DNA of 64,000 nt from Enterocloster lavalensis (GCF_902364025.1 NZ_CABJCG010000013.1:62001-126000), one strand, 5' to 3'; positions 25,762-35,004 are shown, numbered from the stretch's first letter. Program-made: numbers and translations. The notes: generated by a model not told the origin, from the letters alone.

Positions 25762-25805
25762 CCGGGAGGCGGCACCCGGATTATTATTTTCCGTTTTTTT
25801 ACAGT
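25762..25805 (+). terminator. Likely terminator of feoB-like gene
   Basis: CCGGG (25762-25766) / CCCGG (25775-25779) directly follows the stop codon and is followed by ATTATTATTTTCCGTTTTTTT. Confidence 0.55.
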
Positions 25806-25813
25806 TGATTTTC

Positions 25814-25842
25814 TTGACTGTTCTAACATAATTTTCTATAAT
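25814..25842 (+). promoter_or_regulatory. Strong sigma-A promoter of the DUF3810 gene
   Basis: TTGACT (25814-25819), 17 nt, TATAAT (25837-25842), about 110 nt upstream of the start codon. Confidence 0.8.
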
Positions 25843-25952
25843 ATAGGGAGGGATTTCAGCATTTTTACTGACAATTTTCAGGTTGTCCTCATGTTTTACA
25901 ATGAATTTTCATAGAATGTTGATAACTCAAACTGCAAAAGAAGGCGTATACC

Positions 25953-27086
25953 ATGCATTTACCACACTCCCCAAATACTTCAAACCGGCGCAGATTCCTC
26001 CGCCTGTCCCCCTGGACGGCGGGGGGAACTCTGCTGCTCGCAGCCGCTCTGCTCCAGCTGGCCGCCCGGAAGTTCACCGGCTTCGCCCAGTGGTACGCGG
26101 TCACCGTTTATCCCCTGATCGTGGGCACCCTGGGGCGCCTGACGGGGCTGTTCCCATTTTCCGTGGTGGAAATCGGCCTCTATGCCCTGATTCTGTTCTG
26201 TCTGTTCTGCCTGATCCGCAATTTCCGCCGCCCTGCAAAGCTCCTGTCCGGCGCGTTTCTCATCGCCTCGGCCCTGGCCTTCGTGTTCACAGTGAACTGC
26301 GGGATCAACTATTACCGCAAGCCCTTTTCCGCGGGCAGCGGCCTCACGATCCGCAAGTCCTCCACCGAAGAACTCTACACCCTGTGCAGCTATCTGGTGG
26401 ATCAGGTGTGCGCCGCCAAGGACGACCTGGACGCCTTGTCCCCCTATGAAGGGCAGACAAACGCCACCCCCGCGCCCACCCTGAGCGGCTTAAACCGCTA
26501 CGGCGCTTCCGGCCGGGAGGCCATGGAACATCTGGGAGAGCTGTTCCCGGACCTGGACGGATTTTACCCCCGTCCCAAGGCCCTGCTGGTGTCCCGCATT
26601 CTCTCCGTGCAACAGCTCTGCGGCATCTACTCCCCCTTTACCGTGGAGGCCAACTACAACCGGGAGATGCCCCGCTACAACATCCCACACACCATCTGCC
26701 ACGAGCTGAGCCACCTCAAGGGTTTCATGCGGGAGGACGAGGCCAACTTCATCGGCTACATGGCCTGCATTGGCTCCGACGATCCGGAGTTCCGCTACAG
26801 CGGCTACCTCACCGGCTGGGTCTACGCCGGCAACGCGCTGGCAAAGGCGGACATGGATGCCTACATAAGGCTCCACCAAAAGCTTCCCCCGGAAGCCGTG
26901 GTAGACCTGGCCTACAATAACGCTTACTGGAACCATTTCGACGGAAAGGTTGCCGAGGCCTCCACCCGCATGAACGACACCTACTTAAAGATGCAAAACC
27001 AGACCGACGGCGTCAAGAGCTACGGCCGCATGGTCGATCTGATGCTGGCCTACTACGCAGAATCTCTGGCCGGGACCGAGCCGTAG
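25953..27086 (+). CDS. DUF3810 family membrane-anchored putative zinc metallopeptidase
   Basis: 377 aa. Three hydrophobic segments (about 23-40, 62-90 and 95-115) precede an external domain that carries HELSH (250-254), the gluzincin-type zinc motif. A third ligand is probably the Glu in REDEANFIGYMAC. The C-terminal part has the conserved YNNAYWNHF segment of the DUF3810 family. The function of the family is not established; the zinc motif implies membrane-bound proteolysis. The ribosome binding site is GAAGG 8 nt upstream of ATG 25953. It is a single-gene unit between its own promoter and an 18-bp-stem terminator. Confidence 0.82.
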   Translation: MHLPHSPNTSNRRRFLRLSPWTAGGTLLLAAALLQLAARKFTGFAQWYAVTVYPLIVGTLGRLTGLFPFSVVEIGLYALILFCLFCLIRNFRRPAKLLSGAFLIASALAFVFTVNCGINYYRKPFSAGSGLTIRKSSTEELYTLCSYLVDQVCAAKDDLDALSPYEGQTNATPAPTLSGLNRYGASGREAMEHLGELFPDLDGFYPRPKALLVSRILSVQQLCGIYSPFTVEANYNREMPRYNIPHTICHELSHLKGFMREDEANFIGYMACIGSDDPEFRYSGYLTGWVYAGNALAKADMDAYIRLHQKLPPEAVVDLAYNNAYWNHFDGKVAEASTRMNDTYLKMQNQTDGVKSYGRMVDLMLAYYAESLAGTEP

Positions 27087-27217
27087 ATTTATTGCCGCAA
27101 TCCGGTTTCCCCCTGCGTTCCGGCAGAAACGGCGCGGGCCGCCTAACGCGCCCGTCGCCGGCCCGCAGGCAAAACCGGCAGCCGATTCCATCCGTCAGAA
27201 TTCGCCCATGACTGGCG

Positions 27218-27264
27218 GACAAAAAAGAAGTGCCGCCCTCCCGGACCGGCACTTCTTTTTTGTC
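27218..27264. terminator. Bidirectional terminator with perfect 18-bp stem
   Basis: GACAAAAAAGAAGTGCCG (27218-27235) pairs perfectly with CGGCACTTCTTTTTTGTC (27247-27264). The A and T runs give a U-tract on either strand. It serves the convergent DUF3810 and M3-peptidase genes and touches the latter's stop codon. Confidence 0.92.
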
Positions 27265-29210
27265 TACCGTTTTCGATCTTTCACCAACAACCAGATAATC
27301 ACAAATCCCGTGCAAAGCACCATCAGCTGCAGCACCGCAATCGCGCCCGCCACGCCTAAAAACAGCATGACCACCGGTTTCAGCCCATTTCCGTCCAGAG
27401 CCGCGCCAATTCCGGTCTCTCCCTTCTCTGCCTCGCGCTTCGTCTCCGCCCCGGGCAGATCCAGCCGTTCCCGAATCTCCCGGTCCAGATCAGGCAGCGC
27501 GTCTGCTTGGAAAATATCTCCAATTTCGCATTCCCGCAGCGTTTTCCGGTAAGGCTCGCTGCTTCCCGTAGCCGACAGCGTCATATACCGGTCCAGGGTT
27601 CCCTCCCAGTCCGTGTCGGACTCGATCCACAGCCGGAGCGCCGGAAACGCCGAGGTTCCGTAACTGATATAGTAGAGAGGGCTGTGGTAAATGTGCGGAA
27701 CCATGTCCCAGCCGTAACAATTTTCCCCGTCATAATCAAAGTACAGGCCGCCGTAATCCTCGGCGATGGAGGCGAACAGGCGGTTCATCTCGTCCAGCGG
27801 CATATCCGGATCCGCGTACACCGCCGTCTCGAACTCATCCATCATGGCCCCGGTGATAATGGAGTCCAGCAGGTCCGACACCGCTTCCATCTCGACGGCG
27901 CGCCCCACGTCCCCGAACATCTCATCCGCGTAATGCATCAGCAGCATCTGCAGCCCCTGGGAGTCGATTTCGCTGACGTCCACATATCCATACCGGAACA
28001 TGCTGGGCGCCGGATCCCCGAAAATGGACGCAAAATGACCGAACTCGTGGAAAACGCCAAGGTAATCGTCGTAATCCCCCTCCAGCGTCAGGAAGATAAA
28101 GCCATCCCCGTAATACGGCAGGTCGGTGGTAAAGCCTCCGCTGCGGTTCTCTCCCTCCTTCGCCCGTTCCATGTCATACAGGCCGTGCCTGCGCATATAT
28201 GAAAACGCCTCTCCCAGCTCTCCGCTCATCTGCCCCACATAGGGTTCCATCAGGTCGAGAATCTCGTCCGCGTCCGACGGCTCCAGCTCATAGAGCGCCT
28301 CGTAATCCACGCCGGAATACCAGCAGTCCACGATTAACGGCACAATGATCTCCTTCACATCCGCGCGGATCCGCTCCACGTCCTCCTTTGTAAAATCCCG
28401 GCCATACACGGACTGATAAGCATAATCCGCATAATTGTCATAACCGCACTCCTCGGCGATCTCCCGGCGCACCTGAACCAGCTGGCGGTAGATCTCCCCC
28501 ACGGTTTTGTTCCGTTCCCGGTCCAGCGCATTTTGAATTTCATAATACCGGCCGCTGTAGGGCTCCAAATCCTGCGCCAGGCGCTCGTACGTCCAGTCCT
28601 CCCCGTCGGCCTTCACCTGGTACTCCGCCGACGAGGCCTGATCGTACTCCAGCACCAGCTGCTGCTCCCGCTCCCCCAGTTCCTGCAGCACCGGATCCAT
28701 TTCCTCATAATACCGCAGGGAGCGGGCGTTTCTCTTACCCATCTGCTCCTCCAACAGGGGGCCGTAGGAGGTGTCCAGCGCCTCCTTCATCGCCGCGGCC
28801 GCCCGGTCGGTGCCCTGCGGGTACAGGGTCCGCATATACTCCGTCTCGTCCGCGGCGTCCTGATCGTCCATATTCCGGCTGTAGGCGATATCCGCCAGGC
28901 TGTACATGGTGCCCATGCGGTCCACCTCCTCCAGCAGCTCCCCGTAGGCCTCCAATACCTGCTGGTCCCCGTCCTCGGTCCCGGCAGCCTGCACCAGTTT
29001 TTCCGCGGCCGCCTCCATATCCGCCAGCTCATACCGCCGGTACTCCATCTGGGAGAAATCGACTCCGGCGTGTTCCTTGGGCGCGTACCAGCCGGTCTCC
29101 CGGGCGCTCTCCTGCGCAGCCGCCCCAAAACTCACAAAAGGCACTGCGATGGTAAACGCTAACACCCACGCCGCCGCACGCTTTATCCGCTGCTTTAAGT
29201 TCATTCCCAT
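27264..29210 (-). CDS. Exported, membrane-anchored M3-type (oligoendopeptidase-like) metallopeptidase
   Basis: 648 aa. An N-terminal signal peptide (hydrophobic about 10-30, AAAQ end) leads to an M3-like all-helical peptidase with the zinc motif HEFGH (388-392) and the third-ligand region EMEAVSDLL. A C-terminal transmembrane segment (about 613-642) ends in KDRKR, so the catalytic domain faces outward. Most M3 oligoendopeptidases are cytosolic, so the export signal and tail anchor are unusual. ATG 29210 is placed 8 nt after GGGGAGG. It is a single-gene unit. Confidence 0.85.
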   Translation of the reverse strand: MGMNLKQRIKRAAAWVLAFTIAVPFVSFGAAAQESARETGWYAPKEHAGVDFSQMEYRRYELADMEAAAEKLVQAAGTEDGDQQVLEAYGELLEEVDRMGTMYSLADIAYSRNMDDQDAADETEYMRTLYPQGTDRAAAAMKEALDTSYGPLLEEQMGKRNARSLRYYEEMDPVLQELGEREQQLVLEYDQASSAEYQVKADGEDWTYERLAQDLEPYSGRYYEIQNALDRERNKTVGEIYRQLVQVRREIAEECGYDNYADYAYQSVYGRDFTKEDVERIRADVKEIIVPLIVDCWYSGVDYEALYELEPSDADEILDLMEPYVGQMSGELGEAFSYMRRHGLYDMERAKEGENRSGGFTTDLPYYGDGFIFLTLEGDYDDYLGVFHEFGHFASIFGDPAPSMFRYGYVDVSEIDSQGLQMLLMHYADEMFGDVGRAVEMEAVSDLLDSIITGAMMDEFETAVYADPDMPLDEMNRLFASIAEDYGGLYFDYDGENCYGWDMVPHIYHSPLYYISYGTSAFPALRLWIESDTDWEGTLDRYMTLSATGSSEPYRKTLRECEIGDIFQADALPDLDREIRERLDLPGAETKREAEKGETGIGAALDGNGLKPVVMLFLGVAGAIAVLQLMVLCTGFVIIWLLVKDRKR

Positions 29211-29272
29211 AACTCCGGCCTCCCCTGATCCTTGATAGGTCTATTCTACCATAAACCCCCCGGAAAGGCAAA

Positions 29273-29302
29273 GAGGGCCGGCGCCTGGTCGCGCCGGCCC
29301 TC
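29273..29302 (-). terminator. Terminator of hsp20
   Basis: GAGGGCCGGCGC (29273-29284) and GCGCCGGCCCTC (29291-29302) form a perfect 12-bp stem with a 6-nt loop. On the minus strand it is followed by TTTGCCTTT. Confidence 0.75.
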
Positions 29303-29326
29303 CTGCGGAGAGTGCATCAATCTTTG

Positions 29327-29746
29327 TCAGCCTTCAATGGCAATGTACTTCTGTTCCTCAACCTGAGGTTTGTTCTCCACCTTGGGGATGGAAAGCTTGA
29401 GGATACCGTTCTCAAACTTCGCCCGGATGTCCTCCTCCTTCACGCCTTCGCCCACATAGAAGCTTCTGCTGCAGGAGCCCGCATAGCGTTCCCGGCGGAT
29501 ATAGCGTCCGTCCTTGTCCTGCTCGTCGTTGTTGGCGCTGGTGGAAGCGCTGATGGTCAGATATCCGTCCTTCAGCTGGGCCTTAATGTCCTCTTTCTTA
29601 AAACCAGGCATATCGATGTCCAGCTCATAACTGCTGTCCGTATCCCGGATATCGGTCTTCATCATGGTGTTGATCTTCTTTCCTCCAAAGGGGAAATCCA
29701 TAAAATCATCAAACAAGTTCTCTCCAAAAATACTCGGCATTAACAT
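29327..29746 (-). CDS. hsp20: Small heat-shock protein, Hsp20/alpha-crystallin family
   Basis: 139 aa ATP-independent holdase chaperone. The alpha-crystallin domain runs about 35-128 (YELDIDMPGFKKEDIKAQLKDGYLTISA to the typical FENGILKLSIPK motif), with a short N-terminal arm (SIFGENLFDDFMDFPF). The C-terminal tail lacks an obvious I-X-I/V anchor, apart from KYIAIEG. Transcription begins at a promoter overlapped by a CIRCE operator, so heat control through HrcA is expected. Confidence 0.95.
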   Translation of the reverse strand: MLMPSIFGENLFDDFMDFPFGGKKINTMMKTDIRDTDSSYELDIDMPGFKKEDIKAQLKDGYLTISASTSANNDEQDKDGRYIRRERYAGSCSRSFYVGEGVKEEDIRAKFENGILKLSIPKVENKPQVEEQKYIAIEG

Positions 29747-29851
29747 AATTCATCGCTCCTTTATCGTTCATACTATGCTCAGCCAACTCGTTTCCTGGAA
29801 ACTCGGAAGGGAAACCATCTGTGAGTTTCTTTCCTTCTTTGTTCTATCTGT

Positions 29852-29894
29852 AATATAACACTTATTATTAGCACTGTCAAGGGTCGAGTGCTAA
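29852..29894 (-). promoter_or_regulatory. hsp20 promoter overlapped by a CIRCE (HrcA) operator
   Basis: TTAGCACTG-N9-GAGTGCTAA (29868-29894) is a CIRCE inverted repeat with one departure from the TTAGCACTC-N9-GAGTGCTAA consensus. On the minus strand a perfect TTGACA (29880-29875), 17-nt spacer and TATATT (29857-29852) overlap it. HrcA binding would block the -35. Confidence 0.9.
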
Positions 29895-30003
29895 TTTTTT
29901 TAAATTTTTTCTCCCCCGCTTCTATACCAAAAATCCCCCGTCTGTTGTATACTGATTAACGGACATACCGTCAAACAATTCACAGAAACGGGGGAATTTA
30001 TCA

Positions 30004-30624
30004 ATGAAGCATAGAATGCCTGTTATCATCGGCATCGCCGGGGGGACCGGCTCCGGCAAATCCACCTTCACCAACCGGCTTAAAGATGAGTTCAAAGATC
30101 AGGTCACCGTGATCTACCACGACAACTATTACCGCGCCCACGACGAGCTGCCCTTCGAGGAGCGCAAACTGCTCAACTACGACCATCCGGATGCCTTTGA
30201 GACCGAACTCCTGCTGCGCCACCTGGAGCTTTTGAAGGCCGGAAAGACCATCGAATGCCCCACCTACGACTACAACCGTCACAATCGCGCCAAAGAAACC
30301 ATGCGCATCGAACCCGGACGGGTCATTCTTCTGGAAGGCATCCTGGTACTCTTCGACTCACGGATCCGGGATCTCCTGGACATCAAGGTGTTTGTGGACG
30401 CGGATGCGGACGAGCGGATTCTGCGGCGCATCCTGCGGGATACCAAGGAGCGTGGACGTGATGTGGAAAATATCGTGGACCAGTACCTGACCACCGTCAA
30501 ACCCATGCACGGCCTCTACGTGGAACCCACGCGCGCCTTTGCGGATATCATCACCAACAGCGGGATGAACGACGTGGCTTTTGACCTGGTGCGCTGTAAA
30601 ATCCGGGAAATCCTCAAGGCCTGA
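30004..30624 (+). CDS. udk: Uridine kinase
   Basis: 206 aa, full length. It phosphorylates uridine and cytidine to UMP and CMP in pyrimidine salvage. The P-loop GGTGSGKST is at 13-21. The nucleoside-binding segment HDNYYRAHDELPFEERKLLNYDHP and the motif PTYDYNRHNR are typical of Udk. ATG 30004 follows GGGGGAA. It faces away from hsp20, and a weak -10 (TATACT, 29948-29953) may be its promoter. It converges on the phosphoesterase gene with only 17 bp between. Confidence 0.93.
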   Translation: MKHRMPVIIGIAGGTGSGKSTFTNRLKDEFKDQVTVIYHDNYYRAHDELPFEERKLLNYDHPDAFETELLLRHLELLKAGKTIECPTYDYNRHNRAKETMRIEPGRVILLEGILVLFDSRIRDLLDIKVFVDADADERILRRILRDTKERGRDVENIVDQYLTTVKPMHGLYVEPTRAFADIITNSGMNDVAFDLVRCKIREILKA

Positions 30625-30641
30625 GCGCCCGGCCTTTGGCC

Positions 30642-32180
30642 TCACGGTTGCCCTTCCCACAGATAATAGTTGTTGTCCCGGTCGGAGTCCGCCATCATGG
30701 CCTCGATCTCCCGCAGCAGATAGCTGTCCGGCAGATTCCGCTCCCACCACTGATACCCCAGGCTGGAGCGCACCGCCTTCTGATCGATCTTCCGGCCCGC
30801 GTAGTAATCCATGTAGACCCTGGCGTAAACCCCGGACATGGATTTCATGATATCGTCTCCCAAATTCCGGATCACGCCTCCGATCTGGTCGCTGATCAGC
30901 TTCTGAATATATTGGTAGGACCAGTCCGGGAAATGCAGCAGGTCCTCATTTTCCACGCCGTGGGCACGGGCCCAGGCGGAGACGTCCACCGCCCGGGTGG
31001 CGTACTCCAGGCTGCCGTCCTCCTTCCATTCCAGAAAGCCGTACTGGCAGGGCGGAATGCTGAGCGCGTCCGTGACGATCTCCAGAATACCGTAATCCTC
31101 GTCCGGCACCCCCGGCTCCGCCTTGTGCTTGCGTATGCGCTGGACGTGCAGATGACCGCTGAAAAACAGGGGCAGGCGGTATTTCTGAAACAGATCGATC
31201 ACCTCTGTGTTGTTCTCCATCGCGCATTGGGTCGTGTACATGCGGCTCTGGTACAGCAGGTTGTGGTGGGCGACGGGGAGCACAAACACCCCCTGCTCCT
31301 GAGCCTGGGCCAGAATCCCGTCCATCCAGGCGAGTGTGCTCTCCTTAAGCCTCCCCTCCACCCGGTTCACCGGGTCGTACTGAGCGGAATCCAGCATCAG
31401 CATCCAGTTCCGCTCATCCAGGGCATACGCATAGCTCAGGGAATTCTCATCCCGGCTGAACGCCTGATCGTATCCGTATTCGCGGTAAATCTCATAGAAT
31501 TCACGGGCATCCACCGTCTCCGCCGGAGTTCTGGCATCCCCGAAAAATACCGACGCGTCGTGATTGTTGATATCGTGATTCCCCGGGATAATCAGTACCT
31601 GTATCCCGGCGTCCTGCACCCGCTTCAGACGCTGCGCCAGCTCCTGATGGTTGATCTTCTCTCCGTTCATGGTGATATCTCCACTGAGCACCAGGGCCGA
31701 CGGCCGCTCTGCGATCACCTCGTCTAAAAACGCCTCCAAAAGCTCCGGCAGGTAGCGAACCACCTTCCCGTCGCTGTGTTCCACAAATTCCTGAAATGCC
31801 TTTCCCCCGTCGTCCGCCGCCGCGCTCTGGTAATGCAGGTCCGTGGCCAACACAAGGCGGGGCGGGCGGTAGGGCTCCGGCGTTTCCTCCGGGGGCGTCC
31901 AGGCCCCGGCGATCTGCTGCTTCCAGCCCTCGTACCCGTGATCCACCGGCTTCCAGTCCTCCTCCGCCTGAGGCAGCGCAGGCTCAGACGGGGTGGCGAC
32001 GGGACGGCTCTCTGCCGGAACGGCTTCGGATGGGCTGCCGTTCCCCGGCGTCCCGCTGCTCTCCGCAATCCCAGGGCTTCCGGGCTCCATAATTTGATCC
32101 ATAATATGTAAAACCCCGAAGCATGCCAGAAAAACCGCGGCATACATCAGGGCGATCATAATCCAAGTCCTTTTTTTCAT
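30642..32180 (-). CDS. Membrane-anchored calcineurin-like metallophosphoesterase
   Basis: 512 aa. An N-terminal hydrophobic segment (about 6-28) is followed by a Pro/Ser-rich linker and a metallophosphoesterase domain with the five ordered metal motifs: ATDLHYQS, SGDITMNGE, GNHDINN, VAHHNLL and GHLHVQRI. It would act outside the membrane; the substrate is unknown. I use ATG 32180, which overlaps the HAD stop codon (TGATG), rather than the GTG one codon upstream. It is coupled to the HAD phosphatase, which suggests linked phosphate-ester metabolism. Confidence 0.85.
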   Translation of the reverse strand: MKKRTWIMIALMYAAVFLACFGVLHIMDQIMEPGSPGIAESSGTPGNGSPSEAVPAESRPVATPSEPALPQAEEDWKPVDHGYEGWKQQIAGAWTPPEETPEPYRPPRLVLATDLHYQSAAADDGGKAFQEFVEHSDGKVVRYLPELLEAFLDEVIAERPSALVLSGDITMNGEKINHQELAQRLKRVQDAGIQVLIIPGNHDINNHDASVFFGDARTPAETVDAREFYEIYREYGYDQAFSRDENSLSYAYALDERNWMLMLDSAQYDPVNRVEGRLKESTLAWMDGILAQAQEQGVFVLPVAHHNLLYQSRMYTTQCAMENNTEVIDLFQKYRLPLFFSGHLHVQRIRKHKAEPGVPDEDYGILEIVTDALSIPPCQYGFLEWKEDGSLEYATRAVDVSAWARAHGVENEDLLHFPDWSYQYIQKLISDQIGGVIRNLGDDIMKSMSGVYARVYMDYYAGRKIDQKAVRSSLGYQWWERNLPDSYLLREIEAMMADSDRDNNYYLWEGQP

Positions 32181-32989
32181 CACAGAGACACCCGGCTGCG
32201 GACGATCCCCAGCTGCTCCATGGCATAGGCGATCCCGTCTTCCTCAACGCTTCTGGTCACAAACGTGGCAAAGGGGTCCAGCTCCGGGCTGTGCTTCTCC
32301 ATCACCACGCAGTTGCTGGCGTACTCGAACATGGCCAGATCATTGCTGCTGTCGCCAAAAACATAGGCCGATTCCAGGGGAAGCCCGTAATACTCCAGCA
32401 CGCGCTCGATGGCCGTGGCCTTGGAGTGGCCGGACGGCACGCACTCGTAGAAACCGCCCCCGCGGTCAATGATATCCATCTGCTTCATCCGCGCAAACAG
32501 GCCTTCGCAATCGCTCAGGCAGTCGGAAGCCAGATAGCACTTGTCGTACTCATAGTAATCCACATCCCAGTTGTGGGACGAGAGGGCGCCGTTTGCCCGC
32601 AGGTCGGCCCGCAGACCTTCGATCTCCGGAAAACGCGAGGTCTGGCTGCGCATATAGCAGCTCTCCGCCCCCTCCAGAACACCGTCCAGGCCAAACTCCA
32701 CGATATCCCGTTTCAGGCGTACTCCCTCCTCGTGGGGAATAAAATAACGGTAGATCACCTGGTCCCCGGCAATAATGTGGGTCCCGCAGCCGCACAGATA
32801 TCCGTCGGCCTCGATCTGCCGTTTTACTTCATCCAGGTTGCAGTAGGTGCGCCCGGAATTGATAAAGATCAGATGCCCGTTGGAACGCGCTTCCTTAAGC
32901 GCGTTCCGGGCGCTCTCCGGGATCTGCCGCGTGCCCTCGGGCAGCAGCGTCCCGTCTACGTCAAAAAATAATGCCTTGCGATTCTTCAT
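32180..32989 (-). CDS. Cof-type HAD-IIB phosphatase
   Basis: 269 aa. HAD motif I DVDGTLL (near residue 8), motif II INSGR, the type-IIB cap, the motif III lysine in SGHSKATAIERVL, and motif IV FGDSSNDLAMFEYA are all seen. These cytosolic enzymes dephosphorylate sugar phosphates and related metabolites; the substrate cannot be told. The start is ATG 32989; the ribosome binding site is poor (GAGGA about 14 nt upstream), so an upstream GTG at 33022 remains possible. It is translationally coupled to the phosphoesterase gene. Confidence 0.85.
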   Translation of the reverse strand: MKNRKALFFDVDGTLLPEGTRQIPESARNALKEARSNGHLIFINSGRTYCNLDEVKRQIEADGYLCGCGTHIIAGDQVIYRYFIPHEEGVRLKRDIVEFGLDGVLEGAESCYMRSQTSRFPEIEGLRADLRANGALSSHNWDVDYYEYDKCYLASDCLSDCEGLFARMKQMDIIDRGGGFYECVPSGHSKATAIERVLEYYGLPLESAYVFGDSSNDLAMFEYASNCVVMEKHSPELDPFATFVTRSVEEDGIAYAMEQLGIVRSRVSL

Positions 32990-33055
32990 GCTTACTCGAT
33001 CAGTCCTCAAATTTTCAGTCACTGTGTACAGTAGCGCCGGTTGTCAGTCTGCAAA

Positions 33056-33640
33056 TCATTCGTCATCGCGGAATACGATGGTCTGGGTGTCCTCGTCCAT
33101 GCTCTCCACAATGGCCAGGGACTCCAGACGGATTCCCTCGGAGCGCAGCAGATCGCCGCCCACCTGAAAACCTTTTTCAACCACGATTCCGGCTCCCACG
33201 AGCTTGGCTCCGGAGTCCTTGACCAGCGCCACCAGCCCCTCCAGGGCCTTGCCGTTGGCCAGGAAATCATCGATCAGCAGCACCTTGTCGTCGGGTCCCA
33301 GGAATTCCTTGGATACGATGATATCGTACACTCTGCCGTGGGTAAAGGATTCCACCTTGGTGGTGTACACCTCACCGGCAATGTTCTTGGTCTGTGTTTT
33401 CTTGGCAAATACCACCGGCACGTCAAAATACTGGGCGACAATACAGGCGATGCCGATGCCGGACGCCTCGATGGTCAGGATCTTGGTCACCTCAGAGTCC
33501 GCGAAGCGGCGTTTGAATTCCTTGCCGATCTCACCAAACAGGCGAATGTCCATCTGGTGGTTCAAAAAGCTGTCTACTTTCAGCACGTTTCCGGCCTTGA
33601 TCTTGCCGTCTTTCCGTATTCTGTCTTTTAAAATCTGCAC
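33056..33640 (-). CDS. xpt: Xanthine phosphoribosyltransferase
   Basis: 194 aa. It converts xanthine and PRPP to XMP in purine salvage. The PRPP-binding loop is LLIDDFLANGKALEGL, the N-terminus LKDRIRKDGKIKAGNVLKVD is typical Xpt, and ILTIEASGIGIA and FAKKTQTKN complete the pattern. Translation probably starts at GTG 33640 (M-QILKDR), 7 nt after GGAGGA; the longer open frame upstream overlaps the trigger-factor gene in another frame and is a shadow. No purine riboswitch is visible in the 46-bp gap to the upstream gene. Confidence 0.93.
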   Translation of the reverse strand: MQILKDRIRKDGKIKAGNVLKVDSFLNHQMDIRLFGEIGKEFKRRFADSEVTKILTIEASGIGIACIVAQYFDVPVVFAKKTQTKNIAGEVYTTKVESFTHGRVYDIIVSKEFLGPDDKVLLIDDFLANGKALEGLVALVKDSGAKLVGAGIVVEKGFQVGGDLLRSEGIRLESLAIVESMDEDTQTIVFRDDE

Positions 33641-33686
33641 GAGAGAATCCTCCTTTTTCTTTAGATACGCTTTTTTTAACTTCGCA

Positions 33687-34877
33687 CTACTGTGCGTTCG
33701 ATTCTGTCTGCGCCTGAGTCGTCTCTTCTGCTGCTGTTGCATTTGCCGCGGTGGTCTCGGCTGCTGCGGTGGTCTCCGCCGCCGCGGTAGTCTCTGCCGC
33801 CGCTGTGCTCTCCGCTGCTGCGGTCTCGCCTGCCGCTGTGCTCTCCGCCGCCTCGGTCTCGCCTGCCGCTCCCTCTTCTGCCCCTGCGGTCTTTTCCACT
33901 GCGTTGTCGGCAAGGAACTTCATCACTTTGTAGTTCTTGACCAGCTCCGCCACAGTCTCCTCGCCGTAGGAATCCACCAGCGTGTTGATATCCGTGCCGT
34001 TCATCTCCGCAAACGCCTGACGGTCCGCGTCATCCGGCACCAGATTCTCCTGAGCCGCGATGGTGTCGATCACCTTCTGGGTCTTCATTTGCTGCTTTAC
34101 GGAAGCCATGATCATCTGCTTAAAGCCAGCCTCGTCGGTGCCGTAGCTCTGGGCCATGCCGGACAGCGTGGTGCCGAAGGCCTTGGCCTGCTGGGTATAG
34201 TTGTCCAGCTCCTGATTGTAGCGCTTGGAAACCTCGCTGCGGCTCAGCTTCATATCGGAATCGTTCACCACCAGGCTCAGAACATCCTGCTGCTTCTGGG
34301 TATCGATCTGCCGGTTCTTTTCAGTCTCCAGATCGGCCTTGGTATCCGTCATGAACTCGTCCACAGTCTGGAAGGGGGATACGCGCTGCACAAACGCGTC
34401 GTCCAGAACCGCGTCCTGCTTCTCCTTCACCGCATTCACATCAACAGAGAACTCCACAGCCTGGCCGGCCAGAGCGGCCTCGCTGTAGTTCTCCGGGAAG
34501 GTCAGGTTGAGAACCTTGTGGTCGCCCTTCTTGGTTCCGATCAGACCGGACTCAAAGCCCTCGATAAACCGGTTGGAGCCAAGGGTCAGATCCACGCCGT
34601 CTCCGGTTCCCCCTGCAAACTCCACGCCGTCCTGGGTGCCTACATAATCAATATTGACAATATCGCCTTCCTTGGCCGGGCGGTCCACCTCAACGTAGTT
34701 GGGGTTGGCGTCCATGATCTCCTTGACCTTGGCGTAAACCTCGCCCTCGGATACCTCCCTGGAAGCGACATAAACTTCTACTCCCTTATACTGAGCCAGC
34801 TTGTCACTGCCTGAGCAGCCGGTCAAAACAGCGGCGGCCACTGCCCCGCAGATACATAATAAAGCAAACTTTTTCAT
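33687..34877 (-). CDS. Lipoprotein with FKBP-type PPIase and trigger-factor C domain
   Basis: 396 aa. Lipobox LTGCSG (Cys21) anchors it outside the membrane. Residues 60-150 form an FKBP-type peptidyl-prolyl isomerase domain (GDIVNIDYVGTQDGVEFAGG...GFESGLIGTKKGD), followed by a trigger-factor-like C-terminal helical domain (about 155-335). A ~60-residue Ala/Thr/Glu repeat tail closes it. It lacks the ribosome-binding domain of cytosolic trigger factor, so it probably folds exported proteins, in place of PrsA (inference). ATG 34877 has AAAGGAAC upstream. A TGA-extended TATAAC lies in the leader. Confidence 0.88.
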   Translation of the reverse strand: MKKFALLCICGAVAAAVLTGCSGSDKLAQYKGVEVYVASREVSEGEVYAKVKEIMDANPNYVEVDRPAKEGDIVNIDYVGTQDGVEFAGGTGDGVDLTLGSNRFIEGFESGLIGTKKGDHKVLNLTFPENYSEAALAGQAVEFSVDVNAVKEKQDAVLDDAFVQRVSPFQTVDEFMTDTKADLETEKNRQIDTQKQQDVLSLVVNDSDMKLSRSEVSKRYNQELDNYTQQAKAFGTTLSGMAQSYGTDEAGFKQMIMASVKQQMKTQKVIDTIAAQENLVPDDADRQAFAEMNGTDINTLVDSYGEETVAELVKNYKVMKFLADNAVEKTAGAEEGAAGETEAAESTAAGETAAAESTAAAETTAAAETTAAAETTAANATAAEETTQAQTESNAQ

Positions 34878-35004
34878 CTTACACGTTCCTTTTCTATCCC
34901 TTCATTTCGCCCGCCCCCGGCGGTGCGCTGTACTTAGTTATATCATACCTGCCGTTGAAAAAAAAGCTTTTCCACGAATTTCATGAAATTTTAAGGTTAT
35001 TTGT

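Noticed and set aside
33641-33913. N-terminal extension of xanthine phosphoribosyltransferase.
   Set aside because: It is the other-frame translation of the low-complexity end of the trigger-factor lipoprotein gene.
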